Shown here piece after piece: positions 51,548 to 61,545 of a stretch of 64,000 nucleotides of DNA. Made by a program: the position numbers and the translations under genes. The notes under the pieces were generated by a model. The model saw only the letters and a program-made list of their open reading frames with translations, ran no database searches and was not told the DNA's origin. Within the stretch, counting starts at the first letter, position 1. Each line of letters begins with the position of its first letter. This DNA comes from Cupriavidus cauae (GTDB lineage: Bacteria; Pseudomonadota; Gammaproteobacteria; Burkholderiales; Burkholderiaceae): positions 1-64,000 of the forward strand of contig NZ_VWRN01000003.1 of assembly GCF_008632125.1 (NCBI RefSeq). Reading direction: 5' to 3'.

Positions 51548-52233
51548 CGCTGCGCCTCCCCCTGGCGCCGCTCGGCATGGCGCCACAGGTCGCGCGGATC
51601 GTAGGTCAGCATCGTCGCCAGCACGATCACCAGCGCGCCGAACGACCACAGCGCGATGCCGGGCAGCACCTGGGCCATCGTCGAGAGCTTCACCAGCGTG
51701 ACCAGCACGCCCATCATGAAGACCTCGAGCATGCCCCACGGACGGGTCTGGCGGATGCCGCGCATGATGCGTTCGAAGCCCGGGGGGACGGTGCCGCGCA
51801 TCAGCGGCACCAGCAGATAGGCCATCATCAGCATCTCGGCCAGCGGGAACACGATGGTGGTGGCGAACACCAGCAGCGCCACCAGCGTCATGTTGTCGGC
51901 CTGCAGCGCCTGGACGGCGCCCCATAGCGTGGTGCGCGTGCGCACGCCCTGCAGGTCCATCTCGACGATGGGATAGGCGTTCGACACGATGAACAGGATC
52001 AGCGCGGTCAGCACCAGCGGCAGCAGCCGCCGATAGGCGCGCCGGCTCTCGTGGTACAGCTCGCCGCCGCAGCGCAGGCACTGCGCGCGTTCGCCGGGGC
52101 CGAGCACGAGGCGGCGGTAGACCGCGTCGCAATATTCGCAGGCCACCAGCCGGTCCAGCTCGGCGCGGTCGGTGACGGCAGGGCCCGGCGGGACCCGCTC
52201 CATCGACTTTTCAACCGGATTGCCGGACGTCAT
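51544..52233 (-). CDS. pqiA: PqiA-family inner-membrane protein (first half)
   Basis: This 229-aa protein is the first gene of the operon, with a zinc ribbon (CEYCDAVYRR ... CLRCGGELYHESR) and four membrane helices. ALILFIVSNAYPIVEMDLQG and MLEVFMMGVLVTLVKL are the PqiA signatures. The ATG at 52231-52233 has GGAG about ten bases upstream. Overlapping stops and starts tie pqiA to pqiA and pqiB to pqiC; the second pqiA and pqiB are separated by 115 bp. Splitting of PqiA into two genes is common in betaproteobacteria. Confidence 0.9.
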   Translation of the reverse strand: MTSGNPVEKSMERVPPGPAVTDRAELDRLVACEYCDAVYRRLVLGPGERAQCLRCGGELYHESRRAYRRLLPLVLTALILFIVSNAYPIVEMDLQGVRTRTTLWGAVQALQADNMTLVALLVFATTIVFPLAEMLMMAYLLVPLMRGTVPPGFERIMRGIRQTRPWGMLEVFMMGVLVTLVKLSTMAQVLPGIALWSFGALVIVLATMLTYDPRDLWRHAERRQGEAQR

Positions 52234-52424
52234 TCGAACAGATCTCCAACTACCCGCATTGGGAGCGGGAAACACGTCAATATATCGGAATTTCAGTATG
52301 TGGCTTTGGGATCACGAAAGCGGGGCTTCGCCGCTGGATGGCGAACGCTGCTTTCCTTCGCTGTCCGCCAATCACCCCGGCAGGGGTCAATGGCAATCGC
52401 CATCCCCTTGACCTTCGACCGCCC

Positions 52425-52847
52425 TCACAGCTTGTAGGTCGACAGCAGGATGCTGGTCTCCGTCGCCGCAATCCCCTCGATCAGCCGAATCCGGTCCAGC
52501 GTCCGGTCGAACGCCTCCAGCGTGTCCGCGCGCAGCTCCGCGATGATGTCCCAGCGCCCGTTGGTCGTATGCAGCGTCTGCACGTTCGGCTCGCCGCGCA
52601 GGGCCTGCAATACCTTGCCGATGCGGTTGCCTTCCACCGAGATCGTCGTCAGCGCGCGGATGCGGTGCGGCTCCGCCTCGGGCTTGAGCCGCACGGTGTA
52701 GCCGACGATCACGCCCGCCTCCTGCAGCTTGTCGATCCGGTTCTGCACGGTCGCGCGCGACAGCCGCAGCGCCTTGGCCAGCGCGGTGGTCGGCGTGCGC
52801 GCATTGTCGCGCAGCAGTGCCAGCAGTTGGCGGTCGATATCGTCCAT
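52425..52847 (-). CDS. Lrp/AsnC-family transcriptional regulator
   Basis: This 140-aa regulator has the N-terminal helix-turn-helix (MDDIDRQLLALLRDNARTPTTALAKALRLSRATVQNRIDKLQEAGVI) and a C-terminal RAM domain (ALTTISVEGNR ... GRWDIIAELRADTLEAFDRTL). It is divergent from the arginine-handling pair across 209 bp with repeated GCGC-flanked palindromes, so it likely controls that pair in response to an amino acid. It is shorter than E. coli Lrp, similar to AsnC/PutR-like members. Confidence 0.93.
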   Translation of the reverse strand: MDDIDRQLLALLRDNARTPTTALAKALRLSRATVQNRIDKLQEAGVIVGYTVRLKPEAEPHRIRALTTISVEGNRIGKVLQALRGEPNVQTLHTTNGRWDIIAELRADTLEAFDRTLDRIRLIEGIAATETSILLSTYKL

Positions 52848-52849
52848 GG

Positions 52850-52945
52850 CGGCTCGCAGGTCTCGCGGCGGATGGCTTCAAAAACGCCGGCCCATGCCGG
52901 CTCGCAGGTTCCCGGCGGATGGCTTGGCAAAACGCCGGCCCATGC
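52850..52945. repeat. Two tandem 48-bp direct repeats
   Basis: CGGCTCGCAGG opens and CCCATGC closes each copy (52850-52897 and 52898-52945). They differ at a few positions only. Each contains GCCGGCCCATGCCGGC, which can fold into a hairpin. The first copy overlaps the start region of the Lrp-type gene's leader. Confidence 0.88.
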
Positions 52946-52966
52946 CGGCATTCTGTCATAGGGACC

Positions 52967-52990
52967 GCGCTTTTTGCGCAGTTTGTGCGC
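52967..52990. promoter_or_regulatory. Candidate Lrp operator with GCGC half-sites
   Basis: GCGC-TTTTT-GCGCA-GTTTG-TGCGC gives two overlapping palindromes with GCGC half-sites about 9-10 bp apart, in the divergent gap between the Lrp-type regulator and the arginine-enzyme gene. The layout suits an Lrp-family octamer. Confidence 0.45.
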
Positions 52991-53056
52991 TATCCGCTGG
53001 CACGCGTGTGCACCACAATCCATTCCGACAATAACCCGAACCGGAAGGAGTGCGGC

Positions 53057-53965
53057 GTGATCACCGAACCCACCATCCTGCTTGTCGAGCCGACCCACTA
53101 CGACGTGTCGTACAGCATCAATCCGTGGATGGATCCGCTGCGCTGGGCTGCCGATCCGCAAGGCATGCATCGCGGCGCGCTGCGCGCGTTCGCCGAGCTG
53201 CGCGACGCGCTCGAAGCGGCCGGCTTCGCGGTCGAGGTCGCCGCGGGCGAGCCCGGCCTGCCCGACATGGTGTTTCCCGCCAATGCCGCGGTGGTGCTCG
53301 ACGGCCGCGCGCTGCTGGCGCGCTTTCGCTACCCGCAGCGGCAGGGCGAGGAAGCGCCGTTCGCGCGCCTGTTCGCCGGGCTGCGCGAGCGTGGCCTGCT
53401 CGACGAGGTGGCGACGCTGGCCGACGGCTGCTACCAGGAGGGCGCGGGCGACTGCATCTGGGACGCGGTGCGCGGCCACTTCTGGGCCGGCTTCGGGCCG
53501 CGTTCCGCCCGCTGCGCGGCCGATGCGGTCGGCGCCTATTTCGGGCGCGAAGTGGTCGCCCTGGAGCTCGCCACCGCGCAGAGCTACCACCTCGACGTCT
53601 GCTTCTGCCCGCTGGCCGGCGGCGAGATCCTGTACTACCCGCCGGCCTTCACCGAGGCCTCGCTGCGCGAGCTGCACGCGCGGCTGCCAGCCAGCCAGCG
53701 CATCGAGGCCAGCGCCGACGACCTGCGGCATTTCAGCGTCAACGCCGTCAATCTGCACGACCGCATCGTGATGGCGCGCACCACGCCTCGCCTGCGCGAC
53801 GCGCTCGGCAAGCGCGGCTATCGCGTGCAGGAGGTCGATCTCGCGCCGTTCATGCTGTCGGGCGGCGGCGCGTATTGCATGACGCTGCGGCTCGATCGCA
53901 GCAGCGGGGCACGCCAAGGGATCGAGCAAGCGCCCGGCGGCCGGGCCAGCGTCGCGGCGGCCTGA
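53057..53965 (+). CDS. Guanidino-group modifying enzyme, arginine dihydrolase/DDAH-like
   Basis: This 302-aa enzyme belongs to the arginine deiminase-like (guanidine-modifying) superfamily. The visible active-site elements are Asn22 in SINPWMD, Asn76 in DMVFPANAAVV, Glu128 in YQEGAGDC, His178 in QSYHLDVCFCPL and the nucleophile Cys274 in SGGGAYCMTL. INPWM and FxANA with two Asn in place of Asp are, as I recall, the features of the ArgZ/AgrE arginine dihydrolases, which make ornithine, ammonia and CO2 from arginine; simple DDAH or CtlX function is the alternative. The start is GTG with GGAAGGAG upstream. It is followed by ornithine cyclodeaminase, which would take ornithine to proline. Confidence 0.8.
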   Translation: MITEPTILLVEPTHYDVSYSINPWMDPLRWAADPQGMHRGALRAFAELRDALEAAGFAVEVAAGEPGLPDMVFPANAAVVLDGRALLARFRYPQRQGEEAPFARLFAGLRERGLLDEVATLADGCYQEGAGDCIWDAVRGHFWAGFGPRSARCAADAVGAYFGREVVALELATAQSYHLDVCFCPLAGGEILYYPPAFTEASLRELHARLPASQRIEASADDLRHFSVNAVNLHDRIVMARTTPRLRDALGKRGYRVQEVDLAPFMLSGGGAYCMTLRLDRSSGARQGIEQAPGGRASVAAA

Positions 53966-54020
53966 CCGTACCAACGGCGCCAGGGCCATGGCTTCAGCAC
54001 AGAACCACAAGGAGACGACG

Positions 54021-55106
54021 ATGAAGGAGACCGCGATGACCCGCTTCCTGGACGCGACGGCGGTGGCGGCCCTGGTGCGCAGCATCGGCGTGCAGACCGC
54101 GCTGCGGCAGCTGGCCGAACACGTGCGGCAGGACTTCCTGCGCTGGCACCGCTTCGAGAAATCCGCGCGGCTGGCCAGCCATTCGCCGGTCGGCGTGATC
54201 GAGCTGATGCCGGTCACCGACGGCGAACAGTACGCGTTCAAATACGTCAACGGCCATCCGCGCAACGCCGCGCACGCGATGCCGACCGTGATGGCGTTTG
54301 GCGCGCTGGCCGAGGTCTCGACCGGCTTTCCGCTGCTGCTGGCCGACATGACGCTGGCGACCGCGCTGCGCACCGCGGCGACCTCGGCGGTCGCCGCCAG
54401 GGCGATGGCGCCGCACGGCACCACCGCGATGGCGCTGATCGGCAATGGCGCGCAGGCAGAATTCCAGGTGCTGGCCTTCCACGCGATGCTCGGCGTGCAC
54501 GAGATCCGCGCCTATGACGTAGACCCAGCGGCGACCGCCAAGCTGCAGCGCAACCTGGCCGGCCTGACCGATACCGGCGAGCTGCGCATCCTGCCGATGG
54601 CGTCGATCGACGAGGCGCTGGCCGGCGCGCACATCGTGTCGACGGTGACCGCCGACAAGACCCGCGCCACCATCCTGCGCGACGAGCAGATCGCGCCCGG
54701 CGTGCATATCAACGCGGTCGGCGGCGACTGCCCCGGCAAGACCGAACTCGACCCGGCGCTGTTGCGGCGCGCACGCGTCGCGGTCGAATACGAGCCGCAG
54801 TCGCGGCTCGAAGGCGAGATCCAGCAGATGCCGGCGGACTTCCCGGTCATCGAGCTGTGGCGAATCCTGAATGGCGAGGTGCCGGGCCGCACCGCGGTCG
54901 AGGACGTGACGCTGTTCGATTCGGTGGGCTTCGCGCTGGAAGACTATTCGACGCTGCGCTGGCTGCACGCCGCCGCCTGCGCGCGGCACGCGGGGCGCTA
55001 TGTGGAGCTGGTGGCGACGCCCGACGATACGCGGGATCTATATGGCTGGCTGATGCGGCAGGACGAAGCCGAGGGCGCGCCGGTCACGCGGCGGGCGGCC
55101 GCTTGA
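54021..55106 (+). CDS. ocd: Ornithine cyclodeaminase
   Basis: This 361-aa NAD-dependent enzyme converts ornithine to proline and ammonia (mu-crystallin family). It has the substrate segment ELMPVTDGEQYAFKYVNGHP, the conserved LLADMTLATALRTAATSAVAARAMA, the NAD-binding loop ALIGNGAQAEFQVLAF, ADKTRATI, and INAVGGDCPGKTELDPALLRRARV with the catalytic Asp. Two starts are possible: the ATG at 54021 and MTRFLDATAV at 54036; both have GGAG about eight bases upstream. It lies 55 bp after the arginine-enzyme gene, in one operon. Confidence 0.94.
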   Translation: MKETAMTRFLDATAVAALVRSIGVQTALRQLAEHVRQDFLRWHRFEKSARLASHSPVGVIELMPVTDGEQYAFKYVNGHPRNAAHAMPTVMAFGALAEVSTGFPLLLADMTLATALRTAATSAVAARAMAPHGTTAMALIGNGAQAEFQVLAFHAMLGVHEIRAYDVDPAATAKLQRNLAGLTDTGELRILPMASIDEALAGAHIVSTVTADKTRATILRDEQIAPGVHINAVGGDCPGKTELDPALLRRARVAVEYEPQSRLEGEIQQMPADFPVIELWRILNGEVPGRTAVEDVTLFDSVGFALEDYSTLRWLHAAACARHAGRYVELVATPDDTRDLYGWLMRQDEAEGAPVTRRAAA

Positions 55107-55149
55107 GGGAGCCGCGCCAACGACCTGGCTGAGCGACCGGGGTGAGCGG

Positions 55150-55242
55150 CGCGGCTGGGCGACTGGACTGAGATGCTTGGCTGGGCGGCTTGACTGGGCG
55201 GCTTGACTGGGCTGCTTGACTGAGCGTCTTGACTGGGCGACC
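55150..55242. repeat. Tandem repeat, 15-bp unit (CGGCTTGACTGGG)
   Basis: About six imperfect copies with the word CTTGACTGGGCGGCT lie between ornithine cyclodeaminase and the next gene. Confidence 0.75.
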
Positions 55243-55269
55243 GGCCCGAGCGCAAGCGCCGCCCGCGGT

Positions 55270-55641
55270 TCAGATCCACACCGCCGGATGGCGCATCAAT
55301 CGCTGCACCCGCACGAAGGCCTCGACTTCGTCGTCGGTCGGCGCCTTCAGGAACACCATGATGCCCCAGCGCTGCAAGGTCTCCGCCATGCCGCGCGCAG
55401 CCTCGTCGGGCGCCACGACGGCGAACAGCACATGGCGCGCCGTGCAGAACGACTGCAGCTTCTCCAGCGGCTCGAGGTCGCTCTCGCGCAGGCGCTCGAC
55501 CTGGCACAGCACCAGCGTCGGGTGCGAATCGCCGGCGCCCATATAGGTGATCAGGGTCGCCTTGCCGCGCGTCAGCACGGTCCTCTCGAACGGCGACCGG
55601 GCATTTGCCGCTCCGGCACAGGATCTGGGATCGGGCTTCAT
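55270..55641 (-). CDS. Hypothetical protein
   Basis: I do not recognise this 123-aa protein. The ATG at 55639-55641 has AGGAAG upstream. It has no signal peptide and alternating strands and helices (TLITYMGAGDSHPTLVLCQVE, HVLFAVVAPDEAARGMAETLQRWGIMVFLKAPTDDEVEAF), suggesting a small alpha/beta fold resembling a receiver or thioredoxin-like domain without catalytic motifs. It faces the arginine pair and is divergent from the capsule locus. Confidence 0.65.
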   Translation of the reverse strand: MKPDPRSCAGAANARSPFERTVLTRGKATLITYMGAGDSHPTLVLCQVERLRESDLEPLEKLQSFCTARHVLFAVVAPDEAARGMAETLQRWGIMVFLKAPTDDEVEAFVRVQRLMRHPAVWI

Positions 55642-55775
55642 GGCGAGGCTTCCTGGCAGTAAGGGCCGGGCCGGGTGGCGACTTGCCCCGCAGACTCCGG
55701 CGCGCCGCAATGGGCGGCGCTTTTGGCGGAAGTATCGCGATCCGTCGACGGGCGGTCTGTTGGCTAGCCGACACA

Positions 55776-55787
55776 GGCGTAGCGTGC
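55776..55787 (+). promoter_or_regulatory. ops-like word (GGCGTAGCGTGC) preceded by a palindrome
   Basis: It differs from the ops element GGCGGTAGCGTGC by one missing G. A near-palindrome GTTGGC-TA-GCCGAC lies just upstream, as in JUMPstart leaders of capsule operons. It is 290 bp upstream of kpsF. A chance match cannot be excluded. Confidence 0.3.
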
Positions 55788-55971
55788 CCGAAGGCGGGAA
55801 ACAGAGCGGGTCGGCGGGCGCTATTCGCGTCTTTACATTTGGCGGCGTACTGATATGCGGCCGGCCTACCGAAGGAGGGGAGGGCGGGTCGGGGTTGTGC
55901 GAAGATGGCCTATTAAGTCACATATTTCACGGATGTTGTCTGAATATGGCATGTAGATAGCGAACGACAAC

Positions 55972-56075
55972 TGTTACTTTCTGTTGCCTTTCAAGGGGCC
56001 TTGCCCTTAACATTGCCGACTTTGAAAAGTAAACAAGCGCTGAAAAGGGCGCAGAATTCCAATAAGAAAGTAACA
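55972..56075 (+). promoter_or_regulatory. 11-bp inverted repeat that could mask the kpsF ribosome-binding site
   Basis: TGTTACTTTCT (55972-55982) is perfectly complementary to AGAAAGTAACA (56065-56075). The second arm contains the ribosome-binding region and ends one base before the ATG. If both arms are in the same transcript, pairing would hide the start. Confidence 0.5.
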
Positions 56076-56076
56076 A

Positions 56077-57071
<995 letters not shown>

Positions 57072-57075
<4 letters not shown>

Positions 57076-57862
57076 GTTCGGCGCGCGTTCGCTCGGAGTT
57101 TTCCGTAGCGCTATCGGTTTGGCGCGCGCTTTTCCTGCGCGAGGCCAGCGCGCGCCTGGCCACCGGCCGGGCCGCGTGGATGTGGATTCTGCTTGAACCG
57201 GCCGTACATCTGGTCTTTCTGATGGTGTTGTTCGGCGTGATCCGGCATCGGGTGATGGCTGGGGGGGTTAATACAGAAGTTTTCATCCTGGTTGGCGTCT
57301 GGGGCTTCTTTCTGGTGCGTAACGTTGCCCGCCGCGGCATGGAAGCCGTCAATGCGAACGCGGCGCTGTTTGCCTACCGGCAGGTGAGGCCCGTCGATAC
57401 CGTGCTGGTCCGGGCCGCGCTCGAAGCGTTTCTCTACGCCATCGTCTGGTTCGCACTGCTCGGCGGGCTGGCGCTGTTTGGCATTGACGTCGGCCCGGCC
57501 GACCCGATCCAGGTCATGGTCGCCGCGGTACTGCTGTGGCAGCTGGGCCTCGGCATGGCGCTGGTCTTCTCGGTGGTGGGCGCGCTGTTGCCCGAAGCCG
57601 GCAAGATCGTGAAGCTGGCCTTTACGCCGCTCTATTTCCTATCCGCGGTGATGTATCCGATCGGCAGCGTGCCGCGTCCCTTGCGCGACTGGCTGCTGCT
57701 CAATCCCATCGTGCATGGTCTCGAATCGATGCGCGGCGGCTACTTCGCGGGCTACCACGGCGAAACCCATATCAGCCTGGCCTACCTGGGCTTCGTCGTG
57801 CTCGCCCTGCTGTTTCTCGGCCTGGCCTTGCATGCCCGCTTTGCGCGACGGCTGGTGGCGCA

Positions 57863-57866
<4 letters not shown>
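57072..57866 (+). CDS. kpsM: Capsule polysaccharide ABC exporter permease KpsM
   Basis: This 264-aa inner-membrane permease has six hydrophobic segments and belongs to the ABC-2 family. GRAAWMWILLEPAVHLVFLMVLFGV, TEVFILVGVWGFFLVRN and FTPLYFLSAVMYPIGSVPRPLRDWLLLNPIVHGLESMRGGYF are KpsM/BexB features. It is coupled by ATGA overlaps to both neighbours and exports the finished capsule chain with KpsT. Confidence 0.95.
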
Positions 57867-58521
<655 letters not shown>

Positions 58522-58525
<4 letters not shown>

Positions 58526-59613
58526 AATCCCTACTGAAAACGAGCCGGCTGTGGCAAGCCGCAGCGGCCCTCTGCGTGCTGGCCGCCCTCTACTGGGGGC
58601 TGATCGCCTCGGATCGCTACGTGTCCGAAGCCAAGGTCGTGATCGAGCGCAGCGATGCCATCGGCGCGAACACCAGCGATTTCGCCTCGCTGCTGATCGG
58701 CAATACCGCGCCGCAGGACCTGCTGCTGCTGCGCGAGTATCTGCTGTCGGTCGACATGCTGCAGCTTCTCGATTCGCGCCTGAACCTGCGCGAACACTAC
58801 AGCACCGGCGGCCGCGATCCGCTGTCGCGCATGTGGTTCAAGGACGCGTCGCTGGAGCGCTTCCACGCCCATTATCTGAAGCGCGTCAACGTCGAATACG
58901 ACGACTACTCTCGCGTGCTGGTGATCCAGGCGCAGGCCTACACGCCGGAAATGGCCCGCAACATCGCCGAAGCGATGGTGCGCGAAGGCGAACGCTTCAT
59001 GAACGAGATGACCCACCGGATCGCCAGCGACCAGGTCGTCTATATCGAGAAGCAGGTGCAGGCGCAGGGCCAGCGCGCCCAGGAAGCGCGCCAGGCGCTG
59101 CTGGCGTACCAGAACGCCAATGGCCTGGTGTCGCCGCGCGGCGATATCGAAAGCCTGTCCAGCGTGGTGGCCAGCGCCGAAGCGGAACTGGCCGAACTGA
59201 AGGTGCGCCGCGCCTCGCTGAAGGATGTCTTTACGCCGCAGTCCTCCACCATCGTGCAGATCGACGCGCAGATCGCCGCGGTCGAACGCGAGATTGCCGC
59301 CCAGCGCGGTCGCATGGTGTCCACCAAGGGCAAGCGCGGCCTGAACCGGGTGATCGAGGAACAGGAACGCCTGCAGCTTGCGGCGGAATTCTCGCAGGAC
59401 CTCTACAAGACGGCCCTCGGCGCGCTGGAGAAGGCGCGCATCGAGGCAACCCGCAAGCTGAAGAACGTGGCTGTGGTGCAGCAACCCACCACGCCGGAAT
59501 TCCCCCTGCAACCACGACGCATCTACAACATCGTCGTCTTCGTGCTGATGACCTTGATGCTGGCTGGCGTGATCCAGTTGCTGCGCGCCATCGTCAAGGA
59601 CCACCGGGATTGA
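58522..59613 (+). CDS. kpsE: Capsule export inner-membrane protein KpsE (PCP family)
   Basis: This 363-aa polysaccharide co-polymerase has membrane segments at about 10-29 and 336-357 with a large periplasmic part between. Signatures are RYVSEAKVVIERSD, SAEAELAELKVRRASLKDVFTPQSSTIVQIDAQIAAVEREIA and the Pro-rich end QQPTTPEFPLQPRRIYNIVVFVLMTL. The central section is coiled coil. It overlaps kpsT and is followed by kpsD 2 bp later. Confidence 0.95.
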
Positions 59614-59615
59614 GC

Positions 59616-61445
59616 ATGTTTCGCACTTTAGTTTCCCTCTCCGCGCTGGTCGCTGCCCTGATGGGCGGTATCGGCGTTTCCCACGCGCAGACGCGCTCGA
59701 TCGACCCCGCGGTCGAGGCCGCCGAAGGTGTCACCAAGGGCTACGGCAGCCAGCGCTCGCGTAGCGCGAACGCGGCGTCGTACTCGACCAATATGTCGAC
59801 GATGTCGATGCAAGGCGGCATTGCAGCGCCCGGCGCTACCGGAATGGTGGGGGCCCAGGTGCAGCCGAGCGCCGCGGTCGGCGAGCCCCGCGTGCCCGCA
59901 TTCGACCCAACCGGACAGGCGGCCGGCCTGCCGCAGCAGGCTGACTACAGCGCCAACCTGACCAGCGATGTGTTCGGCGCGAATCTGTTCACCGGTGCCT
60001 TCAGCCGAGACAGCGCCTCCATCTTCAATCCGAGCCATGTGGTTTCGGTGGGCGACCGCATCCAGCTGCGGATGTGGAACGGCTACAACGTCGATACCGT
60101 GCTGACGGTCGATGCCGGCGGCAATATCCTGCTGCCCGAGGTGGGACCGTTCCGCGTGCAGGGCATCACCAACGAGAACCTGCAGACCGCCATCACCGGC
60201 GCATTGCGCAAGGCCTTCGCGCGCAACGTGTCGATCTACGCCAGCCTGCTCGCCGCGCAACCCGTGCGCGTCTACGTGACCGGCGCCGTGTACCGCCCGG
60301 GCCTGTACACCGGTACCTCCAGCGACAGCATCCTGCGTTATCTGGACCAGGCCGGCGGCATCGATCCGGAGCGCGGCTCCTTCCTCGACGTGGCCATCAA
60401 GCGCGGCCAGCACACGCTGGCCGTCGTCAACCTCTACGACTTCCTGCTCAAGGGTGAGCTCGCGTCGCGCCAACTGAACAATGGCGACGTCATCTTCGTG
60501 CAGCCGCGCAAGAAGACCGTCAAGGTCAGCGGCCTTGCCGAAAACGCCAAACGCTTCGAGTTCATGGGCGATGCCACCACGCTGCAGCAGATCGCCAGCA
60601 TGGCCAAGCCCCTGCCGCAGTCGACCAATGTCCGCGTGATTCGCAATACCGGCACCGTTCGCAACACCGAGTACTACCCGCTGGCGCAAGCGCCCAACGT
60701 GCAAGTGAAGGACGGCGACGAGGTCGAATTCACCGCCGACAAGCGTCCCGGCACCATCACGGTCCGCGTGGAAGGCGAACACCTCGGCCCGCAGGAATTC
60801 GTCCTGCCCTATGGCAGCCGGGTCGGCGAGCTGCTGAGCCAGATCCAGATGACGCCGCAGTCCGATGCCAACAGCATCCAGCTGTTCCGCAACAGCGTGA
60901 AGGAACGCCAGAAGCTGCTCCTGCATACCGCGCTGCGCAGCCTGGAGTCCAGCGTGCTGACCGCGCGCTCGGGCACCGCCGAAGAGGCGCAACTGCGCAA
61001 GGAAGAGGCGGCGCTCGTGCTTCAGTGGGTCGAGCGCGCCCGCAAGATCGATCCGACCGGCCAGACGTTGATCGCCAGGTCCACCAACCGCGACAACCTG
61101 CTGCTCGAGAACGGCGACATCCTGCGCGTGCCGGTCAAGGACGGCCTCGTGGTCGTCAACGGCGAAGTCCTGTTCCCGAACGCCATCGCCTTCGACCGGG
61201 GCATGGACCTCGAGGAATACATCCAGCAGGCGGGCGGTTATTCGCAAAACGCCGATACGTCGCGCGTGATCATCGCGCACCGCGACGGCAGCTTCTCCGA
61301 TGGCAAGCGCGATCCGGAGATCAAGGCGGGGGATGAAATCCTGGTATTGCCAAAGGTCGATTTCAAGTCGCGGCAATTTGCCAAGGATGTGTTCCAGATT
61401 CTTTATCAGATTGCGATTAGTGCGAAGGTGGTGTTGGGGTTGTAA
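59616..61445 (+). CDS. kpsD: Capsule outer-membrane export protein KpsD
   Basis: This 609-aa exporter has a Sec signal (MFRTLVSLSALVAALMGGIGVSHA) and no lipobox. A polyexport (PES) domain (about 140-230: VSVGDRIQLRMWNGYNVDTVLTVDAGGNILLPEVGPFRVQG) and several SLBB-type beta-grasp repeats (VRVYVTGAVYRPGLYTGTSSDSILRYLDQAGG; VVVNGEVLFPNAIAFDRGMDLEEYIQQAGG) follow. It forms the export channel across the outer membrane. The frame is open upstream through kpsE, but the ATG at 59616 fits. GC remains high to its last 60 bases. Confidence 0.95.
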   Translation: MFRTLVSLSALVAALMGGIGVSHAQTRSIDPAVEAAEGVTKGYGSQRSRSANAASYSTNMSTMSMQGGIAAPGATGMVGAQVQPSAAVGEPRVPAFDPTGQAAGLPQQADYSANLTSDVFGANLFTGAFSRDSASIFNPSHVVSVGDRIQLRMWNGYNVDTVLTVDAGGNILLPEVGPFRVQGITNENLQTAITGALRKAFARNVSIYASLLAAQPVRVYVTGAVYRPGLYTGTSSDSILRYLDQAGGIDPERGSFLDVAIKRGQHTLAVVNLYDFLLKGELASRQLNNGDVIFVQPRKKTVKVSGLAENAKRFEFMGDATTLQQIASMAKPLPQSTNVRVIRNTGTVRNTEYYPLAQAPNVQVKDGDEVEFTADKRPGTITVRVEGEHLGPQEFVLPYGSRVGELLSQIQMTPQSDANSIQLFRNSVKERQKLLLHTALRSLESSVLTARSGTAEEAQLRKEEAALVLQWVERARKIDPTGQTLIARSTNRDNLLLENGDILRVPVKDGLVVVNGEVLFPNAIAFDRGMDLEEYIQQAGGYSQNADTSRVIIAHRDGSFSDGKRDPEIKAGDEILVLPKVDFKSRQFAKDVFQILYQIAISAKVVLGL

Positions 61446-61545
61446 AAGGTAAGAGATATACCCCTTGATGCCCCGCCTCGGCGAGGAACCATCGGACGCC
61501 ACCACTATAACGCCGCCAGTTCGATAACATAAAGAAACGCCTACT

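Larger units (their letters stand above)
55642..56076. other. 435-bp capsule leader region with falling GC
   Basis: No gene is supported. GC falls from about position 55840 toward kpsF. The region holds an ops-like word (55776-55787), an 11-bp inverted repeat reaching the kpsF start codon, and no clear sigma-70 promoter. Confidence 0.6.

Noticed and set aside
55150-55242. Intergenic tandem arrays as CRISPR
   Set aside because: Units are 8-15 bp, contiguous and without unique spacers; no cas genes are present.
58551-61445. 964-codon frame joining kpsE and kpsD as a fusion
   Set aside because: The first 355 codons are out of frame with the clear KpsE protein; KpsD has its own signal peptide at the ATG at 59616.
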